Origin: Gnetum montanum | Lineage: Eukaryota > Streptophyta > Gnetopsida > Gnetales > Gnetaceae | DNA: 52,274 nucleotides | NCBI GenBank assembly: GCA_015680685.1 | Contig: MNCI01019122.1 | Location: forward strand, 46,352-98,625 | Reading direction: 5' to 3' | Part shown: piece after piece, positions 21,329 through 33,919 of the stretch | How positions within the stretch are numbered: the stretch's first letter is position 1 | How the letters are laid out: each line of letters begins with the position of its first letter | Made by a program: the position numbers and the translations under genes | The notes under the pieces: generated by a model | What the model was told of the DNA's origin: nothing | Database searches by the model: none | Seen by the model: the letters and a program-made list of their open reading frames with translations, nothing else

Positions 21329-24015
21329 CTAGGTAGTTCCTAGTGGTGATGGCTCTTCCATTAGTTGCTTTTCCTTGTCATCAAGCTTTTGAAATTTATA
21401 TCTATTCAAGAGCACTTGAATCTTTTCTTCCTTCATTCTTGGGTCATGTACTATCCATGCTTGTTGTGGAATGTGTAATGAAGCAGGTACATCGCATGGG
21501 CACAACAAATATGGGAACATCTGATTGGCCTTGATGTACCAGGCCATGAACTACCTCCTCTCTTCTTCAAAAGGTTTGGCCTTTTCTCTCATGATAATCT
21601 AACAACCTCCTAGCCAAGTTTTCTACTACATCTTTTTACCCTTGGAAGCCAACCTTTACTACTTCTAGTTCAGAGTTTGTCACTTGAAGTTTCTATAAAG
21701 CATCTTTATGATCTGCAAACTCTTTCTTGTACAAGGCAGATGTGGCTACAACTTGCTATTCTAGTTCATTTCTAGGCCTACCTACTATTAACATGGCCAA
21801 GTTAGCATAATGAAGGTTAACTAACCCCATGTACTCTTTTAGGTCCTCAATCTATAAGTCTTTGTTCTTTACTTCTGCCTAGTGAACATGGGCATAGTTG
21901 TCCAAGATGGGTTGCTAGTAAATATTTTATGCTAATATGGAACTTACTTTAGCTTTGGCCATCTATATTTCCTTTTCATTAATTTGCTTGTACATTCCCA
22001 CCTGATCACAGAAGTGTTCTTTAAGCCTCTCATGTTTCTTTGCCTCATGTTGCCACGCTTTGATTTCAAAGACTGACTTCTGATGGATGGCACATACCCC
22101 CTCCATTGAGAGGATTTTTTTTTCTTATGCAAGCTGGATCATGTCTTAGTTAACCCTTAATAGTTGATCTCTCAACTAATGGGTGCTTTCTTCTAGGATA
22201 TTCTTCTATTTTTTCATAGTGGTTAATCACATATTGTCTGTAGCGAGCTATTTTTTCTTCTTGGACTATGGTGAGTGCCTTAGCATGTGCATACGTTTGA
22301 GCTTTTGCTACGAAGCCATTCCACACTGCTTTCTCCTTCTCATTCTCTATCTACTTATTTTTCTTAAATAGATAATTTATCTACTCTATCCTAAATTATT
22401 CCATCTAGTTAAGTACAATGAATTAAGTTGGCTCTCTACATTCAACCCTTAGGATGGTGAGCTCTTCTTGTAATTTTAGAATTTTATCTTTCACATGCTT
22501 TACCTTGGTCTCTGGCATGACTAGTTTTTCTTTCATAGTGATCAATTCTGATTGCACTATGGTGACATCACCTAGGATGTCAAAAAGTATTATCACTTGT
22601 CCAGTCTACAATAATCAATTAAGCACATATTCATGGTTATTAGGAGTCAATGAGGTTTCAGCTAACATTTGAGCATCTCTGGTTCTAGTTAGATTTGCTA
22701 GTGACACAACATATATGTTGAAGAATTCCTTGATGTGATCTATAATCACCTTTGCTACTCCCACTAAATCTTGATGCTACATTACCACAACTGTGGCTCC
22801 TTCTCCAATCTCTAGCACCACTTGGAATGATGCAGCATTCCCAAAGATCTATTATGATCATTGGTCCCCTCATCTTGACTACAATGAGATTTTTCCACTG
22901 ATAAGACCAGCAGAAACTATGGGCTATATGGCATTATCTATAACTCTATAGAGGTTGGTTTCCTCCCTTGTTCCCCAACTGATGGTCTTTGCAATCTATT
23001 GTAGATGACTCATTGATGGTTTATAATATTGCACCAGTGATAGTGGAACTTGTTGTTGTTGTTGCTATTGTTCTTCTTATTGTTCCTCACCCTGGTCCTT
23101 CCTAGGTGGTGCTAGTTTGAGTAGTTCAACATATGAAGCATTATGGACCTTCCTAGGTACATCATTGGTGTATCCCAAGATTCCAGCTTGCTTACACAAC
23201 TTCCTAATAAGGCAAGGAAATGAAAGTGTTAGCTTCCATGCCTTAATTTCTTCAAACTACCTTTAAATCTCCATAAAGTAGAGTTGTGCGATATTAGTGT
23301 TATATTTTCTTCATTGGGATAATACTTCCTTTGGATGCATAGGTGGAAAACCTATTTAGTCTTTTGGTTAGGAACAAGTGGTATGTGTCAATTTTGAAAT
23401 AGATTCATTCCTCTAGAGTTAACTCATTGTATCCTTTATCTTCCTTGTCATATGTCAATTTCAACCACAATTTCCTAGTTTCAGCATCTAATCTTATTGA
23501 CAGATGTGCTATTTTCACCCCTTCATTGGATATGTTAAGAGCTTTTGCTATCGCCTCGATTGAGTATGAGACTGAGGCTCCTCTAATGTGGCTATGATGC
23601 CCTCTTTCTTATTGTGCTAGAATTGATAGGTTTCCCCAAGGTACCACTCATCACTATCTAAAAGGATGGGTCATAGCGATGATGCTTGAAGTTGTGTCTT
23701 TACCACTTCTGGAACAAATTTCATGAATGGCCCAAAGTTCATCTCTATAATTATTGTAGTCAAAATTGACTTCTCTTGAATAGCTTGGAGACAGTTTTCT
23801 AATAGCATGAGGTGTTATCCTTACACTTGTGGTTTTGCTGCCTCTCCTTGGACCAACTACTCGGTAGTAGGTGTTTCTTGATGAATACTAAAGGACTGGG
23901 CTTTCTATTCCACATGTTCTAGTTCTTGTCGTCTGGTTCAGCCTCTATCTTAGCCTCTTGGTCATTTGCTTACACCTTGTGAGGGTCCTCCTTATGCTCC
24001 TCTCTTTGGGATCAT
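21329..24015 (-). pseudogene. ORF3 of element A (decayed)
   Basis: Homologue of E ORF3. It starts at the ATG at 24015-24013 (MIPKRG; E has MTSKRG), which abuts the predicted splice acceptor. Shared blocks in order: LTTIIIEMNF at about 23755; LD-D-WYLGETYQF at about 23645; NI-QLYFMEI and CLIRKLCKQAGILGYTND at about 23240-23150; A-Q-MLAETSLTP near 22670; AVWNGFVAKAQTYAHAKALT near 22330-22270; and the C-terminus (HDPRMKEE ... EEPSPLGTT) ending at 21329. It carries more stops and frameshifts than E. A Gln-rich run near 23040-23090 has no clear match in E. The middle and C-terminal parts are predicted coiled coil by composition. Confidence 0.75.
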
Positions 24016-24316
24016 CTATAATCATTCAAGGGTTTGGAATTACTAAGGTATTTTCATATATTCTTAATGGTTTCATATCTTACTCATACCCCTAGTTACA
24101 GTATGTTCTTAGTTTATTTTGATTGCAAAGTTAGAAAATTTTCAAAAAGTCACCCCATAAGTATTGATTTCCTTATAGCCCTTCACAATTATCTTTTTTC
24201 GTTCATATTTGTGGCTCGTAATGATGGTTATGATTTTTTAAGAGCATTATTTAAGTGTTTTGACATTAATATGATTGATTTTTCATTACAAATTTCAAGT
24301 TTCCCTTCATACTTAC
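24016..24316 (-). other. Predicted 5'-leader intron of ORF3, element A (301 bp)
   Basis: The donor on the minus strand is aaga|gtaagtat (GT at 24316). The acceptor is gattatag ending at 24016, directly before the ORF3 ATG. Length and position equal those in E (6019-6319) despite considerable base divergence. Confidence 0.55.
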
Positions 24317-24579
24317 TCTTAAAAGATCTTCCAGGTGGCAATTTTTGAAAAAATAGCTCAGATTTTCCTCTTTAGCACCTTACCCCCTCCCCCCACACCC
24401 CCTTTCCATGATTAAGATGAGCATTCCAAGATCAAATAGATTTGAAAATCATGAAAATTGAAATAATTACCTATAGGATATGGCTTGGGAAAGCTAGGAG
24501 GTTACAGCTCAAATCAGAGAAGAAAATTGAAAAAGTCTTCCTTAACTCAAATGAAGAAAGATGGAAAATTGGCTAAGTG

Positions 24580-24655
24580 TGTGCTTATATATAGTTTTTA
24601 TGTTATCTGATATCGAGGATCCGATATTTTGGCAAACCCGATATCAAAGACTAAA
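24580..24655 (-). promoter_or_regulatory. Internal promoter upstream of ORF3 (element A)
   Basis: On the minus strand, three boxes (tttgatatcggg, aaatatcggatc, ctcgatatcaga) at about 24603-24650 are followed after about 15 bp by ctatatataag at 24584-24595. This copies the GATATC-box plus TATA layout of the LTR U3 promoters, but it lies in the internal region, about 250 bp upstream of the predicted splice donor. An inferred start would be near 24555. Confidence 0.6.
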
Positions 24656-25632
24656 AATTTTCATTTTTCATGAGATTCTGAATATAAAAAGAAATTCTTG
24701 GTGGATGTTTGAAAGGTTTCAAACATATTCAGAGGGTTTGGATTATGGATAGATGCACATTGGTTGAAAATTTGTTATCGAAAGTTGAGAAAGAATGAAT
24801 CTCAAGCTATGAAAGTTCATAAGATGAATAAGAAGGATAGTGAATTCGTGTTGTTAGAATGGATACTATAAATGATATGGAAAGTTTGATTGATGTTTGT
24901 TGATGCTGGATGGTTCAAGATGATGTGGAATCACTTTGCAAGTACAAGATACAATAGTTATACAAGTGGGTTGTCCCCAAAGTAGGCTCCAACCCTTAAT
25001 GCCCTTGTATAAACATGTCTAGAAGTGTTCTTATGCACTTAAAGAGTTGAATGTAACACATACCTATTTAGCAAACCATGCATGTTAGTACCACCAAATT
25101 GGAAAAATTACACTATGTTATACAAAATCACAAGTTATGACTATTATTACAATGAGATGAAATGGACTTAAAAGGGATTGCAAAAATTAGGATGTGAGGT
25201 ATCTTACCATAAGCATAATGAATTCTTATGTGTTTTATTAGTGGTTAAAGTAATCATTAGCCTTTCTGTCCAAGATTCAAACCAAGTCCAGACCACATTC
25301 CAATGACATCGCATTGTTTCATCACATGGAGTCACAACTGTAAGACTAACATTGTTGCAAAGAGTATTGTCACTTGGTGTATTGTCTAAGGGAGGAGTTT
25401 ATTCATGGAACTTTTTTATTTTTTTAGATTTATGAGAAGCCACCTACCTTTGAGCATGGATGACATGTCTTTCTTGTGGAACCCCTAGAAATTCATTCTA
25501 TGCTATTTTTATTTTTATCTATGTCAACCTTACCAAAGGGCTATCTTCAAGCATGGGTAACATGTCTTTCTAGTGAGATCTTAAGGTAACACTTATTATA
25601 CTCTTACTCCCATTTTTTATTAGATCTACAAG
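24656..25632 (-). other. Element A spacer, left segment
   Basis: No gene. The block at 24960-25440 matches E 4900-5470 in reverse (for example ccttatgcttttgtataa-type and ggtttgaatcttgga-type segments). The block at 25445-25632 contains catgggtaacatgtctttct, as in C and D. It ends at acaag, the B target. Confidence 0.65.
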
Positions 25633-26518
25633 TGATGAGCAATGAATACCCCTACACTCAACCATATGAATCACTATACATTCATGTGTGATCCAGTTGA
25701 ATCTCATGGACTCTATGTCTTCTAGTACACTAACCTCTAGGAAGTGAACTTGCCCTAATAATAATTCATTGTCTTCCTAATTACACTTGTGATATGCAAA
25801 GGTATGGTTAAGCATAATTGAGGTATATGATTTTTATTATTTTTATGTTTTATGTTTTGGATGCTTAAAGTAAAGGATGAAAGGAATGAAGTAATTTAAT
25901 TGCTAATTTAACCTAATTAACTAATCAATGTCTAACTAATTCTAACATAAGCATCCAATCCCACTTTCCATACACATCCTGAACACGTATAACACTACTA
26001 GGTTACCAAATGTTAAGCATTATTGGGATTAGCAAGCATCATGCGCATGCTTGAAGTGGTCATACTTATGTGCTTAATTAATTTCTATTTAATCTAGCTA
26101 GCTTAATTTCTTAATTAGCTTAATTAATTAAAAGCATTAAATAAAATTTTTGAAAACATTGAATGCAGAAAAAAAAATTTAATCTAGCTAAAGTGCTACA
26201 AGGTTTTCTTTATTATTGCACACATTGTTGTGCTCAGGTACAACAGTGCTCAAATAAAGATTTGTACACTCAATGACTCTAGCTATAGGCACTTTGGAAA
26301 ATATTCTAACTCTAGGGAAGAAGAACTACAAGAGCTCTGCTACACTATGACTAATATGACTTTCAAACCATGCATCCAAGTATTATATTTATAGGTTGGC
26401 ACACGTCTCGCGATATCATATATCTGACAGCATTTCTTGGCCCTCAATATCAGGTATCTAATATCAGGCCTCTAATATTAGATATCTGATATTAGAGCCA
26501 ATAAAATACACATTATCA
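25633..26518 (-). repeat. 3' LTR of element B (886 bp)
   Basis: Starts tgatgagc and ends cattatca. On the minus strand a TATA box lies at about 26385-26395 and several GATATC-like boxes at 26411-26505. It is bordered at 26519-26527 by the complement of the polypurine tract (tgggggta). Confidence 0.9.
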
Positions 26519-27880
26519 TACCCCCAAAACTAAATGAAAACTCATCCTTAAGTGAACAAAAGGAGAAACAACTCCCTTACAAAATATTAAGAAGGTATGG
26601 GATTATTGACTGACATGTAAATTGACTCAGATAAAATAGACAGATTCTAAGTGCCCAAGTGTATAGATTTACAATCTTTTACAAGGGTGTTCATGACAAT
26701 AGAATTGAACACCTTGGCCAAAATTGGCATCCAACTCCTTTGGTAGCTGAAGAACGAGGGGGAAGATTCAATGATCATGATGAGGCATCATCGCATGGTG
26801 TTGCTGCTAATTCCTTGGTGAATACAATCCTACTTCCAGCCCACACTTCCCACTACAATCATAACAAAATCATGGGTTAGTGTGCAATGTGTAACTTAGA
26901 GCTTTTAGGTACCTGGTCTCATCAACAATTACACTTGGCTAGGTTGTGATTATGGTGAATTTATTATTTTAATAACATTAGTAAGAAAACTAAAAATAGG
27001 GTGAAATGAATAAGTAGTCCATTATTAAATTCTGAAAATCCAAATGCGATGAAATGCTTGAAGAGGGTTAAAGAATTCAAAACAACAAAAAAGAGGATTT
27101 CACTAAAAAAAACATTGTGAAGATGTGTACAATTGGATGTCATTCATGGGGCATACAAAAGGAAATCCATGAAAATAGTAAGAAATCCATGAAAACACCC
27201 ATGCATCCAAGTAAGTACAAGAGTACAAAGAATATTGAGTCCCCTTGAAGTTACACCCTATTGAAACCTTTGAATCCTTTCCAAGTTTGGAAACTACCAA
27301 GGTACAAGTTCATTAAAATTTTATTAATGAAAAGGAACCTCACACTTCTAGAACTGAAAACACCATAAAATTTGTGGATGGATAGATGATGTGAACTCAT
27401 TATCTATTTCATGGAAAAGAAACCATGTCTTAGTTATTAGTAATAAAATTCAAAGCTAGAATCTAGACACTAATAATCAAATAATTGGATAGCACATGCC
27501 CACATCAAGCCAACAACATTGTACCCAGTTGGCAATAAGGCACGTTATTATTAGAACATAATAAAAAAATCACACAAAAATAAAGAAGAATATACAAGAA
27601 ATTATAAAATATTCAAAAAAATAAAATGTACTAATGATGTTGTAAAACAAAAATTGGAAAAAATTAATAAAGTAAAAACAAAAAGGTGTAAGATAAAGAA
27701 AGTGTAAAACAAAAAGTTGTAAAAATAATAAGGTGTAAAATAAAAACATGTAAAACAAAAAGATGAAAAAACTAAGGAGCCACTTATATGATTAGCATGG
27801 ATGGCCATCTCCCCCACAAGTAAGTTGAAAGAAGGAGATCCAAAAGATTGAGCGTGGTTGTCCATCCAATGAGGCATTCA
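26519..27880 (-). other. Post-integrase region of element B
   Basis: Polypurine tract, then about 1.3 kb without a supported gene. The part at 26525-26620 (aactaaatgaaaactcatcc; aaggtatgggattattgac) also occurs in C (37430-37500) and E (about 9030-9120, reversed). A 73-codon plus-strand frame at 26659-26880 has no family match and no partner in C. 27550-27770 is an A-rich repeat-like tract (aaaataaaaa, gtgtaaaac). Confidence 0.65.
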
Positions 27881-27899
27881 TTTTACTAGCTTGCTTAAG

Positions 27900-28990
27900 C
27901 TCATGGAAAGGTTTAACTTGGTGTGTGTTGATTAGCTACTTTTTGTTTGGGCTCTTAAGTTTGTAGATTAACATGGCCCCAAAAGGAAAATTTTTAAAAA
28001 TAATGTAAGAGCCTTCCCACAGTGTTTGGAACTTGATTCGTTGTGGTACATGTGTGGCATTCCAATAGAGGACCTTATCTCCCTGATGAAATTTGACTTT
28101 CCTCATTCTAAGCTCATGGCATTTTTTGTTAAATTCCTTCTACAACTTGTTAGATGATAGGGCCATCAATTAGGTTTCATCTAGTAGGTTGAGAGATTTA
28201 TTAATTCTTCTTTTTGTGCTAGACTTAAGTTAAGGTCAAGGTCATAGGCTATTGAAAGTGTACGGAGCTTCGATTGAATAGAAAGAGTTGGCAATTTTTT
28301 GTACACTAGCTCATAGGGAGAGTAGCCTATAAGGAGCTTCTAGGTGGAGTAGTAGGCCTAGAGGGCATCATTGAGTTTTGTGCTTCAGTCTCTCCTATAT
28401 TTTCTAACTAATCTTATTAAGATCTTAGTGATTTTCCTTTTGTAACCTTAGCTTGACCATTGGCTTGGGGGTGGTAAGGTGTTGTTAATTTATGCTCAAC
28501 CCCCAAGCATTACATGAGCTTCTAAAAGGTAGTGCCTATAAAGTGGGTTCCATCATAAAAAATTAATGCATGTGGTACATCAAACTTTTTTATAACATTT
28601 TGTTGTAGAAACCAAGACACAATAGAAGATGTACAATCGGTGATGGCTGCTGCTTCTACCCATTTCGTACAATAGTCAACAACAACTATGATGTACACCT
28701 TTCCATTTGACATGGGCATGATGGTACCCATGAAGTCAATGCCCTAGATGTCAAAGGATTCCAATGGTTGAATCGGCTACTGAGGTCCATCCATATGAAC
28801 AGTCATTCCACCATCATGTTGGCAATGTTCACAAGAGTTGACAAATTGGTGAGCATCCCTAAAAAGTGTTGGCTAGTAATATCCTACCATCAAGATCTTA
28901 ATGGTCATGCATCTTCCTACATAGTGACCTCCATAAGGCCCTTCATGAGCATCCTAGAGAATGCATAGTTGATCAACATCAGGGACACAC
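27900..28990 (-). pseudogene. Integrase of element B
   Basis: Joins element cDNA to the chromosome in active copies. On the minus strand, the zinc-binding domain (about 28990-28800) shows DAHEGPYGGHY, then C-E-H-C-QHDGG. The core follows, with IDFMGT near 28735 and VVVDYCTKWVEA near 28670. The second catalytic Asp, normally in S-D-N-G-T-HF, is lost: the segment reads F-Y-D-G-T-HF, with TAT at 28555-28557. The C-terminal domain (about 28150-27900) retains a GPY-like end. Several TAG/TAA stops interrupt it. The layout is Athila-like (IDFMGP; DYxxKWVEA). Confidence 0.8.
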
Positions 28991-29239
28991 CAATGAACCA
29001 GGCCGTTGACACACACCTTGTAGAGGTGCCTGTTGATCTCCATGAAGTGTTTCACCTAGTGAAGAAATTGTTGTTTCTTCCTGCGATCCAACTCTTATGG
29101 CATTTCTTGAGTGTGAAGATAGGTGAGAATGCCATCATACCACTTAGGCTTAGTGGGAAATTGTTTAGGTATAGCCCTAGAAAAATGATTAGATAGTGGC
29201 CTTTCCTCCTCTTTATTATCCCATTGTAACTAAGACAAG

Positions 29240-29640
29240 TGGTCAATGATCATATTCTTAGTTTCCTTTCAATCTACCAGTGTAAGATCGAATTCCTGTA
29301 AGATCACTAGCCACCATATGACACAAGGGTTCACCATTGGCTTATTCATTAAGAAGTAAATTGCACTATGGTTCGTGTGCATGAACACTTTGTATCCAAG
29401 CACATAGTGCTTGAACTTCTCTAGAGTGTACACCATCACCATTAGTTCTTTCTTCATTGTGATGTAATTCAGCTATGTGTCCATAATGCGTTGACTTATG
29501 CAATGGATGTCATATGGACATTTCTTGTTATCCAACTACATAAGCATAGCCCCCAAGGCATAATTTGATGCATCCTTCATGATGTGAAATGATCTAGACC
29601 AATCTGGTGCTCGTAGAATTAGAGTTTCTATAATTTTCTC
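29240..29640 (-). pseudogene. RNase H domain of element B
   Basis: Minus-strand 29457-29269 is open for 62 codons and includes KKELMVMVYTLEKFKHYVLG, then H-T-N-H-SAIYFLMNKP and an I-x-W-WLVILQEFDL end. The N-terminal acidic part lies upstream with stops. Equivalent to D 11700-12000 and C 40780-41095. Confidence 0.8.
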
Positions 29641-30480
29641 CTTCAGCTGTTGGAATGCATTTTTATATTCTTTGGTCCAAACAAATCAAACATCTTTTTT
29701 TGTTAGATCTACCAATGGTTTTGTGATCTTAGAGAAATTCTCAATGAATCTTTAGTAGTAACCAATGTGTCCAAAGAATGACTAGACATATTTTACAGTT
29801 TCTGGTTGATGGATAATTCCTTAGATGACCCTAATCTTTTTAGGGTTGACCTCAATTCCTACTTATGCATTTTTGTGCCCCAACACAATGCCCTCTTAGA
29901 CCATCAAATGGCTCTTCTAGCAATTGAGCTGAAGATTGGTCTTCATACATCTTTTGAGAACTTACTCAAGATGGTCTAGGACCTACTCAAATGTAGCCCC
30001 ATAGGTGGAGAATTTATCCATGAGGACTTCACCCCACTAATGATCTATTGCTAAAAAATACTCAAGACTAGGGGTTGAAATGTGGTAAGGGCATTGCATA
30101 GGCCAAAAGGCATCTTTTGATATGCAAAAGTCCCATACAAACTCGTGAATGTTATTTTGGCTTGATCCTCTGGTGTGATCTAGATTTGGTTATAGCCATT
30201 ATAATCATCTAGAAAACTATAATAACACTACCTAAAAATGATTTCTAACACCTAATCCACAAATGACAATGGAAAGTGATCTTTGAATATTGTCATATTC
30301 AATAGCCAGAAGTCGATGCAGACCTACCACTTACCACCTTTCTTTGGTACAATCACAAGTGGGCTAGCCCACTCACTATTTGCAATGGGATAAATAAACC
30401 CACCTTGAAGAGTTGTTCAATTTTCTCTTTGATGATCTACTTAAATTTGGGATTCAACCATCATTGTAGCTATCTCCTTG
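29640..30480 (-). pseudogene. Reverse transcriptase of element B
   Basis: Copies element RNA into DNA in active relatives. Homology to C is visible along the whole domain on the minus strand: the IYP-x-ANSEW region near 30390, the K-G-G-K-W-R region near 30340, and the D-DY-GYN region near 30190. The active-site FMDD is changed to LMDK at 30013-30024, removing the second catalytic Asp. Multiple frameshifts and stops are present. The finger region downstream (about 29960-29700) includes the LGH-like and 'FVGYYW'-like segments in fragments. Confidence 0.7.
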
Positions 30481-30999
30481 GCTTCAAGATCATATTAGTG
30501 TAAATACAATGTTGGCATATCCTAAGGTCAATCCCTATGAGTTCGAGATATGACCAAGCAAATGTTGTTGGCATCTGTTGACCACATTCAATACTATCTC
30601 CTTTTATTCAGGAGAAAGATTTACATTAATTATTACTGCCTTTCCATGTTTCAAGAATGCATATTCCATGTCAGCAAGTGGAGTTTTCAACTCAAGGGGC
30701 TCTTGTTTAAAATTTTTAGAAATTTCCAACTATCCCTAATTAGTATCATCAACTTTGTCAATGGAGAGTTGGAGATGAACTTGCCCCAGTTTATCAATGC
30801 TTTCCATGTAGGCACATGTTAGGCTCTCAGCAGATTCCATGCAAAGTGTGCTACTTCCAAGATCAGCTGTTAGCCACTAGGTGCCCTCCTACTTTGTGGC
30901 TATTCTATACAATCATTTTTGAATTTCAGATATATTAGCAGACTAACTACATGCTTTGATAGATACACTATTAATGATCCATAGTTTCTACACATAGTT

Positions 31000-31345
31000 A
31001 CATCCTGTATCTCTTGATATTTCCAAATGCATTTTCTCTAGAGATTTTTAGGGAAAGATCTTGGATCCCCAATCGTGCATCGATAATGCTCAACCAAGTC
31101 CTTTCCATGATGATTGGAAAGTCCCCCTTGCAATTTTCCACTCAAATCACCAGGAAATCAACTGGGTAGGACCACCCACAAATGGTGGTCACAATGTCCT
31201 CCACTAGTCCCAAGGGAATAGTGATAGACTAATTAGCCAGCTTAAGATGAATGTTGCTCTTCTTGAGTGGAGGCAAGTTCCAAGCTTTATACATCTCATG
31301 GAAAAACAAATTAAGAACAAAACTTAAATCCAGAAGAGCCTTTCA
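31000..31345 (-). pseudogene. Protease of element B
   Basis: The Asp protease start near 31340 reads ALLDLSFVLNL, where C has ALLDLGSTVNL, so the active-site Gly is lost. The rest (PLGLVEDIVT, GWSYPVDFLVI, ERTWLS-IDARLG) is easily aligned with C 42850-42500. Separated from RT by a linker at about 30900-30500. Confidence 0.7.
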
Positions 31346-31449
31346 AGGCTTATTTCCAGTGATTTGAAAGTAAATAAGGGAACTTCCAAGATCAAATAGT
31401 TTCTTGGGAAGGTCGCTAGCCTTTATTCAATTGGTTACTGCATGAGTTA

Positions 31450-33766
31450 ACATGATAGTATGCACATTGGGAGGTGTTTGGTATGAAGGGGACTTGAACA
31501 AATTAGATGCAAAGGGAGAGGGAGAAGTAGGATTTCTAGTTGCAGATGTATGTGAGGGTTTAGTTGAGTTGATGGTTTGAAAGAAAGGTCTTTTTCGTAA
31601 TCTAGTTTCCAAACCACTCGACTAAGGAGCCAATTGTAAATTAACAACCCTCATTGCATTGCATTGTTGTGGCTGAGGTGGAATTTCTCCTTGCATTGAT
31701 GGAGCAAGTAGTAACTAGATTGAGGTTGGAGGAACATATGCAAAAGGGTGAGAAGGGTGATAGGGATATGGAATTTACCCTCTAGTAGATGGAGAATGAG
31801 TTGTATAATACTTTGGAGGGTAGTAGTGATGTTGGAAGGTGGAGTGACTTGAAGAGTCATGCGGAAAAATGGGTTGCTAAACATACTACCCATATGGATC
31901 TGGTTGCTAGTAAGGGTATTGTTGTCTTGGTGGTGGCATCCCCCATGACTGTGGATGCTATCACTGTTGGTACTACTCATACAGTTATGGTGGAGCTCCA
32001 CTTGGATAGTAGGCTTGTTGTTGGTGGAACTACCTAGGATTATATTGAGGATAAGGTAATCTTTTGGGTGCCTACCTTCTTGCCAATCTAGGATTCAACA
32101 CGTACATCCTAGATTTCTACAAGTGTAACATAATGGGGCAACATCCCCTAGGATGTTCATAATGGTAGATGTGACATCCACCATCATTATCTAATTCAAT
32201 CTCCATAACTTCTTCTACTACAATAGCTTTGCCCTTGCCCCTTTGGTAGGCACATTTAGCTTCTTTCAACCACCTATGATCATGATCACTACTCTACTCT
32301 CTTGATTCTTCTACAATTTTTAGAGTAGTTTAGAAATTTTCATCAAATGAATCCCANAAGTGGGGAGGAGTCACCACTTGATGAGATGATGAACAGAAAG
32401 ACCTTGCTGATCCAAAAATCTAGGTTTGAAATTTTGGCCAAGTTAGATAAAATGTGGGATTCATTTGATGAAAATTTCTAAACTACTCTAAAAATTGTAG
32501 AAGAATCAAGAGAGTAGAGTAGTGATCATGATCATAGGTGGTTGAAAGAAGCTAAATGTGCCTACCAAAGGGGCAAGGGCAAAGCTATTGTAGTAGAAGA
32601 AGTTATGGAGATTGAATTAGATAATGATGGTGGATGTCACATCTACCATTATGAACATCCTAGGGGATGTTGCCCCATTATGTTACACTTGTAGAAATCT
32701 AGGATGTACGTGTTGAATCCTAGATTGGCAAGAAGGTAGGCACCCAAAAGATTACCTTATCCTCAATATAATCCTAGGTAGTTCCACCAACAACAAGCCT
32801 ACTATCCANCATAGGCATCATGAAAGGATTGAAGATGTTTTTGTGTATTAAAGTTATATCCCCCTCAAATTTGGGGATATCGTTCATGTCAAGTTACTTG
32901 ATCTGACTATCTTTCACATACCTCGTTGTAATTTTTACTACCTCTACAATATTTAGCATGTTTCAAGTGGCAAGAAAAGGCTCATCATCATCATTATTTC
33001 GATGATGCCTATGATTTCCTCTACTACCCCTTCATTCATGATGATCCCTATGATTATCATTATTATCCTATTATTCACCTTCATCATAGTTGTCCTTCCT
33101 ATGGTGTTTGTCAGAACTAGAAGAGGAAGAAGAAGATGCAGATGAACAGGGCAAAGAGGGAGGAGGACTACCACCATCATGGTATCTACCACCACCTCTA
33201 CACTTATCATGGCCATGTTCATTAGCTTCCTTATCATCTTAATGCTTGCTCGAGACCCTGCTTTGACTCCTACTTTTTCCTAAACCTAGATTCCTGATAG
33301 TGAACTACCAATTTAGGTTCACACCCCCATCACCAATATGAAGGGATGGAGAGTCTTCATGTTGAGAATTCCTAGAGAGAGGATCCTCATTGTTGTTTTG
33401 GTTGAGCAAGAACAAGGGATTAGTGAACTATTTTATGTTCACATCCTCATGGTGTTTCTCGTATTGTCGATCTATCATGCATTGTGTTTTAATGGGATGG
33501 TAGTCCCTATAGTCATGGTCATGCATAATGTACTCTTCCTGAAGATCTTGGATGCCTAACCTCCTAAGATTTTGGAGTAGCATCTTGAGCATAGATTGAT
33601 CTAGAGGCATTACAATGTTGCCATCCATATCTTGCCACCCCAATTATTCATCCTACTGTAGGATGAAGGTGAAATTAGGTACATACTCATCTAGATGAGT
33701 ATATACCACCCTACATTCTTGAGGCACTAGCGATTTAGTGTCATTACACCTATGAGAAGAAGACAT
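31450..33766 (-). pseudogene. gag of element B (decayed, with misassembled segment)
   Basis: Starts at the ATG at 33766-33764 (MSSSHRCN), the best-preserved gag start of this element type. Then come YVPNFTFIL, the GWQDMDGNIVMPL block (33640-33600), a Ser/Glu-rich acidic region (33237-32990), and the zinc-knuckle relic near 32165-32130 (C-H-I-Y-x2-EHPRGCCPIM). The tail is His/Thr/Pro-rich (32001-31650). The segment 32358-32808 is flanked by single N bases and lies in the wrong orientation, so part of the gag domain is missing or inverted in this assembly. Confidence 0.75.
32003..32808. repeat. 354-bp perfect inverted repeat around an inverted contig
   Basis: Left arm 32003-32356 and right arm 32455-32808 appear identical when one is reversed. 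They are separated by 98 bp. Single N bases at 32357 and 32809 bracket a 451-bp piece. Reversing that piece would let its non-duplicated part (32454-32358) continue the gag sequence after 32356, as in C at about 43860-43970. This points to a scaffolding error with overlapping contig ends. Confidence 0.85.
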
Positions 33767-33894
33767 TTTGCAATTAGAATAAGATATCAATGTGCTTAAA
33801 TTATTATATTTATTTTTAGGATGATTTTGACTTTAAGGTTCATCCAACGATGTTAATGATTTTCACTATGCCTAGATGATGCACATTTTAACAA

Positions 33895-33919
33895 AAAGAC
33901 TCCCCAACAATGATGCTAA
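33895..33919 (-). other. Primer binding site of element B (decayed)
   Basis: gactccccaacaatgatgct lies next to the 5' LTR start. Its complement has the order of the TGGCGCC-GTTG-CCGGGGA-type site with several transitions. Confidence 0.6.

Noticed and set aside
26659-26880. 73-codon plus-strand frame inside the post-integrase region of B
   Set aside because: No family features, opposite strand to the element, and no equivalent frame in C at the homologous place.
31789-32037. Plus-strand 82-codon frame
   Set aside because: Antisense of the His/Thr-rich gag tail of element B.
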